NCBI RefSeq assembly: GCF_032854445.1
Contig: NC_088305.1
Location: forward strand, 31,149,645-31,213,644
DNA from: Liolophura sinensis
Taxonomy: Eukaryota; Mollusca; Polyplacophora; Chitonida; Chitonidae
DNA: 64,000 nt
Direction: 5' to 3'
The number at the start of each line of letters is the position of its first letter. Positions within the stretch are counted from its first letter, which is position 1. The notes beneath the pieces were generated by a model. That model saw only the letters and a program-made list of their open reading frames with translations. It searched no databases and had not been told where the DNA came from. A program made the translations under genes and the position numbers. Positions 9,659 through 21,600 of the stretch are shown piece after piece.

Positions 9659-12600
9659 CTAATCTGTCATATCAAAATAATCCACAACAGGCTTGCTTCT
9701 CTCTGGGTTTTGGTCAGGTCGTTTGGGAGCTGCGTAGACATCCGTGCTGAGCCGCATTTCCCGCATGGCATCCCTGTAGGCCAGAAAGTAAAACTACATT
9801 TCAAAAATCATTCAAGATTTATTTATTTATTTGATTGGTGTTTTACGCAGCACTCAGGAATATATCACTGATACCATGGTGGCTAGCATTATGGTGGAAG
9901 GAAAATGGTCTGAGCCCAGGGGAAACGCACGACCATCCACAGGTTGCTGCAGATCTTCCCACATACGGCCAGTGAGGAAGTCAGCACGAGCTGGATTTGA
10001 ACTCAAATAGACCACATTGGTGAGAGGCAGCTTGGACATTACGCTGTACTAGTATACAAACCACTGGGCCACAGAACCTCCCAGTATTGCTCAAGAAAAA
10101 CAATGGCTAAATTGAATTATCATGCTTCCCTACATTTTTCTTTTGTTATAGATCTATGAGCAAAGTCAGCTGACTAGGAAAACAAGCATCCTTTAACATC
10201 TACATGAAGGGCTCACCTGTGGACACAGTACCTAAATATATTTTATTTATTTGATTGGTGTTTTACGCATACTCAAAAATATTTCACTTGTATCAATGTG
10301 GCAAGCATTATGGTGGCAGAAAACCAGGCCGAGCCCAGGTGAAACCTACATCAATTCGCAAGTTGCTGACAGACCTTCCCACGAATAGCCCGAGAGGTAA
10401 ATATATTTTTATTTTATGTTACTTTTATGCATCCTTAATGTAGTCAAATTAAGAACAAGTAGTCAAATTTCAATTTTCAAGATTTTTTAGGGAAAAATGA
10501 GCAGTAATGAAAACTCCACAGAGCAACTGTTCAGTTAAGATTTATCTAAAATTTATTTAAGTTCACAAATCAATGAGTTTAATTCAGAAATCAATTATGC
10601 AAAATTTTCACTCTAATTCAAAAAGCAACCTAAATCTAAACACAAACCCTGCATTTTATTTTTCCACTTGGAAATTGAGTCTGAAGGAAGATTTACTCTA
10701 ATTCAGGGTAAATGTTTGAGGCCCACCAGAAATCCATCTGGTGACCCTAAAGCTGTTGACACACCCACCTGAGCTCTGTCTCGCTATGTTTATGAGGGAT
10801 GGGCATGGGAGCCTTGGGCTGTAGCTCTCTCTGAATCAAACTGGTCAGTGTCACTGAGGGCAACCAACAGCGATCCCTGGCAACAAACACATTACATCAT
10901 GATGTAGTGAAAAATGCATTCATGCGCGCTATGCATTATGGGATTGAGGTGCGCATGAAAAAGAAACAATTTCAAACATCATGGGAAATGCTTCACTCTG
11001 AGAGCAAGAAGTGATACAGTTTTTATGTATTTATTTAATTGGTGTTTAACGCCATACTCAAGAATATTTCACTTATACTACAGCAGCCAGTATTACGTGG
11101 GGAAGAAAATGGGCAGAACCCGGGGTGAAACCACAACTATGCCCAGGTTGCTGGCTGTTTGGTTGATTGATTGGTGTTTATGATTAAATAAGAACAGAGT
11201 TGGATTGTAAGAGGCTAAATGACACTAAAAAACAAAAAAAATAAAATAAAAATATCGTTGAAAAATCTGCTTTTTCATTTTGGCCCAATTTTGACATTTT
11301 TGTGATTTTCTTATTTTACAAGGCTTTCCGGTCAAGTAAATATCTTCCACAGGACAAATCTGAGATTGTCCACACTTCTCAGACATTAGATGATTTTATT
11401 TATACTTTTCATATATATTTTTATACCATTCTTAAACATTGAAAAAAAAAAAAGAATTATTTTGCCAGTTAAACAAAACTTTTAACAGGTGTGCCCTAAA
11501 CAGAAAACAGGGTGAATGTTGTTTTCATTTTTCTCACCTACTGGCTGTAGCGACTACGTTTTTCTTGGGCTCTTGGTCGTAGCTCTCTGTCTCACAGCCG
11601 TAGAACTCTGCGAGCTCATGGATGACCCGTCGCTGGGTCATGTTCATGGGAGGAAAGCCATGGCGACGGAATGGCTGCTTGGACTGGAACAGATCACAGT
11701 GAAATATGTCCTATCTATTTGTTGTCTGTTTCCAAAAACTACACGACTGCTTGTTAATTTTTTACAGTGTTAGTGTATTCATTCTAAAATATTTCAAATA
11801 AAGTTTGGTATTTGTATATAAAAATGTATTTTCAGGGGTACAGAATGGCATCAATGATATTCATCAAGCTTTACAAAAAACTCTTATAAAAAGTGGCCCC
11901 ATGAAGTGGACAAATCAATCAGAATCAAGAAAAAATATGTCAACTGAAAAACGCTAAGCTTCAGGTGGAATACAGTATTCAGAAATATTTAACTTGAAAC
12001 CCATTACATCAAGGAGGTATCATCCCTCTGGCACTAGATCTACTTGAATCAATCACAAGATTTGTTTCTCTTTCTAGAAGGCCGGTGAACAACATCAAGA
12101 AGGTATCATCCCTCTGGCACTAGATCTACTTGAATCAATCACAAGATTTGTTTCTCTTTCTAGAAGGCCGGTGAACAACATCAAGAAGGTATCATCCCTC
12201 TGGCACTAGATCTACTTGAATCAATCACAAGATTTGTTTCTCTTTCTAGAAGGCCGGTGAACAACATCAAGAAAGTATTATCCCTCTGGCACTAGATCTA
12301 CTTGAATCAATCACAAGATTTGTTTCTCTTTCTACAAGGCCGGTTTAACTTCTGAATGTTTCAATGCAGATATGGTAAGGGTGATTCACACAGTCAGATT
12401 TTGACGAGGAGAGTAAAAACCCTATACACATGTTAATAAAGGCATTACCAATTAAGCCACCGCAAGCCATAGGTACAATCTGGGATTAAGAAGATAAAAG
12501 TCTATCTTTTTCCAAATATTTACAACATTGCAAATCCATATGGTAATACAGTGTATCTTTACTTATCAAGGCTGATTTAACAAATCTCCCCTTTCCCAAA

Positions 12601-15600
12601 GCTGTTTCTTTCAAGTTCCATATTTTGTTTCATACACATATATTGTTCCACATAAAACAATGTCTAGAAAACAAAATGCATGTACTTCAGTATCACAACA
12701 AGCTATACTGTAAATATAACACAGTAAGAACATAATGTTTATTGGTAAATACCAGAAGTGCACAGAGGAAAGCTTTCCATCCTTGAAGGTTTAAATCATT
12801 TCAATCCACTTCAAGTCTTCAGCATTTTCATGTATAAATAGGGTTGTGTGCATCTGGCATCTCAGTTTCCAGCTGGATTTGAACTTGTAGTTGTCATCAT
12901 ATTGCTTGCCTCACCTGTTTGGCTGACTGGACCAACTCTGACAGGTTCTTCTCCACACTGGACACAAACTGAGGGCTCTGTCTAAGAGAAAACAACAGGG
13001 ACTGGTTGTGGGTTTACAAAGCCACAAATGATACATATGTACGCATACCCACCGCTCCAATACATGTAGCTGTGAATATATGCATAACTCTGTACGCCTG
13101 ATCTGGGCACTCTACTAGTCAACATGGGAGTCCACTGCATACCGTGCCCTGTCGCCTGTTTATGGTTAGTCAGCCTAACAAACGCATAGGCCGACACTGG
13201 TAAACACATGTAGGCTGAGCTGAGCATTGCAAGTGATATTTAACCTGGGTTGCCTTCATAATTGGTGGGGCCTCGGTGGCCAAAGTGGTTAGCGTGCCAG
13301 CACGGGGCAATGATCCAGGAGCCTCCGACAAATGCGGTCACTGTGAGTTCAAGTCAAACTCATGCTGGTTCCTCTCTGTGATCTATTTGAGTTCAAAATC
13401 CAGCTCGTGCTGACTTCCTCACTGGCGGTACGTGGGAACAACCTGCGGATGGTTGCGGATGGTTGTGGGTTTCCTCAGGCTTTGCTCAGTTTCCTCCCAC
13501 TATAATGCTGGCCGCCGTCGTAAAAGTGAAATATTCTTGAGTGCAGCGTAAAACACCAATCAAATAAATAATTAAAGAAAGAATTGGTTAACTCACATTA
13601 AACAGTTACTTTAAAGTATACATGAAACACTTTGGTTATATTTCTTAATACAGAGAATGACGTGGCCTAACATACAGGAGCTTTCTTCTTGTGGTGTAAA
13701 AAGGCTTTAAACTACAGCTTTCCTATAAAGGCTGCAGTGGTTATGTGAATGGTGATACATGTACCTGTCAACACAATTTTGTTGGGAGGGGGAGAGCCTA
13801 AATTGTGGGGCACTGAGCTGGTCCCATGAGAGGGAGAGAGCCTAAATTGGGAGGCACTGAGCTGTTCCCGTGAGAGGGGGAGAGCTGGTCCCGTGAACAC
13901 TGTTGGGAGGGGGAGAGCCTAAATTGTGGGGCACTGAGCTGGTCCCATGAGAGGGAGAGAGCCTAAATTGGGAGGCACTGAGCTGTTCCCGTGAGAGGGG
14001 GAGAGCTGGTCCCGTGAACACTGTTGGGAGGGGGAGAGCCTAAATTGTGGGGCACTGAGCTGGTCCCATGAGAGGGAGAGAGCCTAAATTGGGAAGCACT
14101 GAGCTGTTCCCATGAGAGGGAGAGAGCTGGTCCCGTGAACATTATTGGGAGGGGGAGAGCCTAAATTGTGGGGCACTGAGCTGGTCCCATGAGAGGGAGA
14201 GAGCCTAAATTGGGAGGCACTGAGCTGTTCCCGTGAGAGGGGGAGAGCTGGTCCCATGAACACTGTTGGGAGGGGGAGAGCCTAAATTGGGGGGCACTGA
14301 CCTGGTCCCGTGAACATTGTTGGGAGGGGGGAGAGCCTAAATTGTGGGGCACTGAGCTGGTCCTGTAAGAGGGGTAGAGCTGGTCCAGTGAACATTGTTG
14401 GGAGGGGGAGAGCCTAAATTGTGGGGCACTGAGCTGGTCCCGTGAACATTGTTGAGAGGGGGAGAGCCTAAATTGGGGGGCACTGAGCTGGTACCATGAG
14501 AGGGAGAGAGCCTAAATTGGGGGGCACTGAGCTGGTCCTGTAAGAGGGGGAGAGCTGGTCCCGTGAACACTGTTGGGAGGGGGAGAGCCCAAATTGGGGG
14601 GCACTGAGCTGGTCCTGTAAGAGGGGGAGAGCTGGTCCAGTGAACATTGTTGGGAGGAGGAGAGCCTAAATTTGGGGGCACTGACCTGGTCCCGTGAATA
14701 TTGTTGGGAGGGGGAGAGCCTAAATTTGGCGGGGGGGGGGGGGGGGGGGGCAATGAGCCGATCCCATGACCACTGTTGGGAGGGAGAGAGCCTAAATAGG
14801 GGGGCGCTGAGCTGGTCATGTGAGAGGGGGAGAGCCTAAACTGAGGGCACTAAACGGGTCTTGTGATAACATTATATTCACTTCTGAATATTTCCGACTC
14901 TTGACGGAAAATATGCATAAAACAGCTCTAGGGATTATCAAGAAATAAAAAGTATGCCTCAAAAATGAAACTGTGTCAATCTCTTCGATTTTTGATCCCT
15001 GTCAAAAGGGATTTTTGTATCCCTTAATAAAGTTCAAGTTTATTCAGAACCTCACTCCAAAGCGACAGTGGGTCAAGTTTATTGTAACATTGTGATTTAT
15101 GGTACCCATAGTTCAAGGTAACTTAGTCTACAGCCACGTTGTTGTACAGGGGCCGGGTCGCAGAAGCTACAACCTGTGATTACCTAAAGGCCAGGCCAGT
15201 ATCTGCGACCGGAAATACAAATCAGTAATCCGCTAATAAATATAACAGCCGAATAGCCTTCATGTTCAAGCTTGTAGATGACGATCATTTCACAAAATGT
15301 CATGTATAACAGGTTCCACAACAGGCTTGCTGTTTATCTGACAATCTGACGGCAGTTAAGATGTCCAGTTGTCCAAAGGATCTAGCTGACCAAACAGATA
15401 ATTCTGAGCCATGTAAGAAAATCAGATTAGTCCAAAAATTCCTGTTCATTCAGCGCTTTGTCAGCTTGACAGAATACCACTCTCAGGAATAATTCCCTAA
15501 AACAGCAATGGTCAATATGTTGTGTTGTTATCGTTGAGCATGTACTCACTTGGCGAAGTCCTTGAGGAACTGGGAGTAGGCTGGGTTGCCGAGTTTAGAC

Positions 15601-18600
15601 GACAAGTCTGGGTTTCGGATCTCCAGGGCAAGGGCCACCCGCCTGTTACGCTCCATGAGCGCACACTCTTTATCACATTCCAGTCTAGAAGGACAGGTAA
15701 AAAGGGTATTTTAATCACATCTTGCCCTTCCGTTACAAGTAATAATGATGTAACAAGTATATGCCAACGCAGTACATTATTGGTTTGGTGTTTGGTAATA
15801 AAGACTCGCATTAGCACCATGTGCTTACACTTATTTATCACTCAAATATTTCAGAGATGGCCTGATAATAAAGTTCTGCTGAAAAACAGGAAAAAGCCAT
15901 AATGACACCCCTACAGATGCACTAAAATCATAAAAATACTGACACAAAGTCAATCAACACTCGCTTTATCTCCCTGTGCTGTGCTCCCAGAGTTTGAAAA
16001 TAATCTGATATGTACATATATTCAATTATGGCTGTGGTCACTGTCTGCTGAACCAGAAAAAATGTCCATGTTTTCTCAATTGATTTCAGTGTAGATTTGT
16101 AGGCTGTCCAAAAGTGTGACATGAAAATGAAATAAATGACGCCGAACCTGCAGTCTTTAGTACTGAGCATATCTCAAGCCAATGGCAGAAGTCCCTGTTT
16201 ATTACACTCACCTCCTCTGTCCTCCCTTCTTGACCGCTGCCAGCTCACTAATGTCCACACTCTGTCCAGTCTGCAGGCTGCTCAGTGAACTGGCCAGGTT
16301 GGACGTGGCCATCCTGTGAGAGAAATATCACCAGGTTAGGTAAGAGTGAGTGAGTGATACTGATTCGGGTCAACCAGTCGTTGCACTATCCCCTTCATAC
16401 TGAACGCCAAGCGATAAAGTTACAACTTCCTCTTTTATTTATTTATTTGATTGGTGTTTTACGCCGTACTCAAGAACATCTCACTTATACGACGGCGGCC
16501 AGCATTATGGTGGGAGGAAACCGGGCAGAGCCCGGGGAAAACCCACTTCCTCTTTTAAGGTTTTAGGTGTAACTCGACCCAGGATTGACCCTGGATCTAT
16601 TGCTCCCAGTTAAGTAAGAAAAGTTTCTTCCTAAAGCTTGTACAATGTGTAAAGGAGCAGCATGAGGTATTGTCGGTTATTTCAAAAAGCTTGTCAAAGG
16701 TAATTCTGTGTTTAGTTTTTTACTTTTTTTGGACTGAAGTAGAAGCCTTATTTAAACATCTATTTGGCAATCAGGAATCAAAATGAGAGAACACCTAAAC
16801 AGTGTTACTTGTACATGTATGTTATAAAAAGATCTCCACAATACACACATTTTGACATGTGGTACAACATGTGGTTGTATCGAATACAGAAAAAAACTAA
16901 TTAAACATGATCTGACTAATCTTATAATTTATCTTCTCATAAGAATCAGTCTGTCAGCTATAGCAAAATTAATAATATTCTGTCGCTAGTTTTATTTAAA
17001 CACGAATGCTGCCATGTTAAAAGTATCCCGACAATGCCAAAAAGTGGCAGTGTCATTGTGAACTGTGGGGGCGATGCTGTGATGTACCTCAAAAACTGCT
17101 TGTAACAACAGAGGTATAGAGACAGTAGGTTCCTGCGAAGTCATCAGTGTCAAAAATAAGACCTATCTTGGATTTCAAAAAAAATAAATGCATCTCTATT
17201 CAGGAAGGATATAAATGACAAAAAGTGAAGATTTTTTCACTGGGTGTCTGACAACGACTTTCAGGGGCATTCAGGGGCATTATCCGCATACAATGTAATC
17301 ATGCCCGTTTCATGGAGTGAATGAAACATACCTTTGGAAATCTGTGATGTTGTTAAGGCCTCCGCTGGAACAGGTTACGCGAGCAGATCTGTTCTCACAA
17401 CGACATTTGATCACAATCTGAAACAGTTCATCAAGTAGTCTATAATGTGGTATTGTTGATTCTACAATGCGGTATCGTTGATTCTACAATGTGGTATGGT
17501 TGATTCTACAATGTGGTATTGTTGATTCTACAATGTGGTATTGTTGATTCTACAATGTGGTATTCTACAATGTGGTATTGTTGATTCTACAATGTGGTAT
17601 CATTGATTCTACAATGTGGTATCGTTGATTCTACAATGTGGTATGGTTGATTCTACAATGTGGTATGGTTGATTCTACAATGTGGTATCGTTGATTCTAC
17701 AATGTGGTATTGTTGATTCTACAATGTGGTATTGTTGATTCCACAATGTGGTATTGTTGATTCTACAATGTGGTATCGTTGATTCTCCAATGTGGTATTG
17801 TTGATTCTACAATGTGGTACTGTTGATTCACTTGTACTTCCTCCAGTCTGCGCCTATAAGTCAGATGGCTGTTTCATTTGTTTATTTATTTGATAAATAA
17901 TTCAACGCTGTAATGAAGAATAGTTCACTTATATGACAGCGACCAGCATTATGGTGGCTGGAAACAGAGTACAGCTTAGGGAGGGGGTAGTGCGTAGTTT
18001 GGCAAGGGCTATGTTGTGGAAATCTACGATCATCCACAGGCTAACCTTCCCACGTATGACCGGAGAGGAAGCCAGCGTGAGCTGAAATCATAAGAGATAG
18101 CACGCTAACCACTACGGAGGCCCCCAGTAGCGTTTCAAGGGCATCAGAATCCATGCACAGACATTAGCACATTCACTTGCTGTAAAGTTTTGGTGACAGG
18201 ATTCTGCTCAGCTATAGCATTTTTTCATGTGTATTTTTCTTGAAAATACACTTGAGTCCAGGTAGAGCTTTAGGTGGAAGTGAAATTGCAAGTGACGTTA
18301 CACAGATTTGTCTAATGTAGTAGAAATCCTTGTCAGGCTCACTCTGAACTTCTGTAAACTCTCTTGCTGATAGGCATAGCACCTTCCAATGTTCATTTGG
18401 ATAAATGATTGAATGATAACAGCTTATCACCACATTAGCAATACTGCATCATTGTACGATCACATCAATGTTTATCTGAAATACATTTGCAGTACTTTTC
18501 CCCTCATCAGTCTGTTTTCTGCCTAGGCAGTACCAGTGTAACCCTTGACTGATCTGACTCATTCATTTACTTGCACGACGTGCCTAGCATTATGTTACCC

Positions 18601-21600
18601 TTGACTCATCCGGGCTTTGCGGGCTTTTTTTGTGCAGGGGGAGCCACTATGACATGGGGCTCCACACGGGTGACCACACTGAGGGAAGGCCTCACCTGAG
18701 CTCTACAGGCTGTTTTGGGACAGGGGGAGCCACTATGACACGGGGCTCCACACAGGTGACCAGACTGAAGGAAAGACTCAGCTGGGCTTTGCAAACTGCT
18801 TTTCGGCAGGGGGAGCCACTATGACATGGGGCTCCACAGAGGTGACCACATTGAGGGAAGGCCTCACCTTAGCTCTACAGGCTGTATTGGGGCAGGGGAA
18901 GCCACTATGACACGGGGCTCCACACAGGTGACCAGACTGAGGGAAAGACTCATCTGAGCTTTGCAAACTGCTTTTCGGCAGGGGGAGCTACTATGACACG
19001 GGGCTCCACACAGGTGACCACATTGAGGGAATGACTCACCTGGGCTTTGCTGGCTGTTTTTCGGCAGGGGTGGCCACTATGACACAGGGCACCACACGGG
19101 TGACCACATTGAGGGAAGGACTCACCTGAGCTCTACAGATTGTACTGGGGCAGGGGGAGCCACTATGACATGGGGTTCCACAAAGGTGGCCACAGGCTGT
19201 TTTGGGGAAGGGGGAGCCACTATGACACGGTGCTTGACATGGGTGACCACATTGAGGAAAGGACTCACCTGAGCTCTACAGGCTGTTTTGGGGCAGGGGG
19301 AACCACTGTGACACGGGGCTCCACATGGGTGACCACATTCAGGACGCACCACATTACACAACTGTACACAGGCTTCTCCTTCTTCCAAGCACGGTCCCTG
19401 CAAAACGAGGAACGTTTTTTTGATTTTTTGCTTCATGCTTGCAGAAGAATATTTCTCTTACATTTATTTCTTTGACTGGTTAGACTACTGGTCTCTCCCA
19501 TGAGAATCCATTATAGAGAGCTCAGATTATTTAATTTTAAGATATTTTTAATCAACAATTCAATACAGCTCTAACAATGGAAATTTTAATGATCCTGCAC
19601 AACTGAGGTCTCACAGTTAAAAGTAAGCAATGTCACTCAAACTGAGACAATCAGAAGCGTCGCCGTGTTATCCGTTTGAGCCAATCAGGTGCAGGTTTTT
19701 TTCTGTAACCCCATACACAGCTTTCCGCTTATTTCTCCTGAACCCTGTTTTGTTTTTTAACCCATAAGTGTGTGAGGGACAAATAACTGGTAATCATGTT
19801 TCCGGTTTCTCTAACATTGTGCAAGCCATGGTTACGTAAGAAGTCCTGATAATATGATCATTGCCCAAACTTGGGCTGTTGAGGTCTGTATCCACTTCTC
19901 TAACTTCGGTTATATTATTTGTTGTCCTTTATTACACGTAGAATATGGATAATATTTCAGCTGTATCAAGCAAAAGACAGATCAGTTTTCTCTCCCACTT
20001 TCACCACTTTTTGGGAAATAGTTTGGCACATTTCATTTACCTGTAAGACTAAGTGCTAACTTTGGTTTGGTCAAATTTTGGGTACATGTATACCCAAAAT
20101 GACCGTGAATTTTGTCCAAGACTACCATGCCCACTTTCCCTCCAACTCCAGATTTCTATTGAATTCAGAAAGGTGTTTTGAGGTTTGCTTGGAACATGGG
20201 ATAATATTCTACTGGAAGATTTCACGCTTCAACACCAAAAATAACATTTTGTGACATATATTTGCTTCTACAAACGAACTTTTGTGGGCAAAATTTTCGG
20301 CCATTTAGGGTACACTAACCATGTGAACATAACTAACTGTGAGAAAGGTCAATGACTGACTGTGCGTCTAACCTTGTGGCAGATTTTCTTACAGCTGTGC
20401 TGTCCACATGGTAATGCTTGTTGGCATGGCAACCCACAAGATATGTCCTGACGGAAACAAGGAATGTTCTTTCTCACCTGTGAAGAGAAACATTTGGAAA
20501 TTTTGCAAGGCTTCATTTCAGGTGATTAAATTGGTGGAAGATGCAGATAGCCAAGCTTATTTGATTTTAAGATATTTTTTCAACAATTGTGTAACATTTA
20601 ATGGGTAAATGAATTTATTCAAAATTCATACATAAATGTACCCTAGTTCTCTGATCTTTTCAAACAGCTCTGCAACCCACGTGTTGAAACATTCTGAGAT
20701 AACTATGGGATTCTGATCTTTTCAAACAGCTCTGCAACCCACGTGTTGAAACATTCTGAGATAACTATGGGATTCGGAGAAATAATTTGCACTTACATCT
20801 TGGGATCATTTTTGGTGTCATTTTCATGATAATTGTATGCATGAAATCTACTAAAACTAGCGCTTTAGTGGTTGAAAATGTTGAAGATTTGCAATAGAGA
20901 AATGTTCTTTTACCTCATGTCCTCCCATACACATCTTCTCTGTCAGCACCGCACAGGGTGGGCAGGCCTCATCGCTATGACAACGATGGGTCACTTTAAC
21001 ACACAAAATGGCTATGTAAACGTCAAGGGGTTATTACTTGAGAGCATACATTAAGGTTATAAAATAGCTGCAAGGCTTTAATAGATTTATGTGTTTTCAT
21101 ATAGAATAGATATTATAGACAAACAACCACTTCATTTTTTTTGTGTGTTCAATTTTGAACAAACAGCTTCGTAAGTTTCAAGGAGATACATTAAAACTAA
21201 TTTGAAGGCTCTTCTCAAACTTTCTTATTGAAGAGCAAAACTGACTAGTGCTAGATTTGAACTCACAATCAAGCATTTACAGGAATTTTATGTTCCAACA
21301 TCACAAATCGTAACTGTATGTCAAAGAGAGTAAAGTAAATGTGTGTGAAATTATAACACATTTTTCCTCAAGTGTCTCTTCCAAATGACTTGTTACAACA
21401 TGTAAAATCTCAATTATTATCTTACCTGGATGCTGACAGGCGTGGACTCTGCTACAGATCTGAACACATTCTGGGGGACGGGTACCACAGGCTACAGGTG
21501 GGTGTAACACTGCTGCACCACAGTGACAAGTCAGCTCATCAAAACCTGCTCAACAGGGAGAGACATAACACAGTAAAGCTCTGAACACACTCCACAAGCA

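Noticed and set aside
13264-13360. tRNA gene at the SINE-A head
   Set aside because: Same head recurs in many copies joined to the same body and tail.
14161-14819. Proline-rich frames resembling extensin or collagen-like proteins
   Set aside because: Translations of the 121-bp array in an NFX1 intron.
15301-15330. Copy of the last NFX1 exon (shared CCACAACAGGCTTGCT)
   Set aside because: Only 16 bp match; flanks do not agree, so coincidence is likelier.
17437-17830. CRISPR-like regular repeat
   Set aside because: No spacers; a simple tandem array in an animal intron.
18606-18966. Extra NF-X1 finger exons in the 86-bp array
   Set aside because: Units change frame each copy and lack a convincing acceptor; better read as intronic duplicates of the exon 15 edge.
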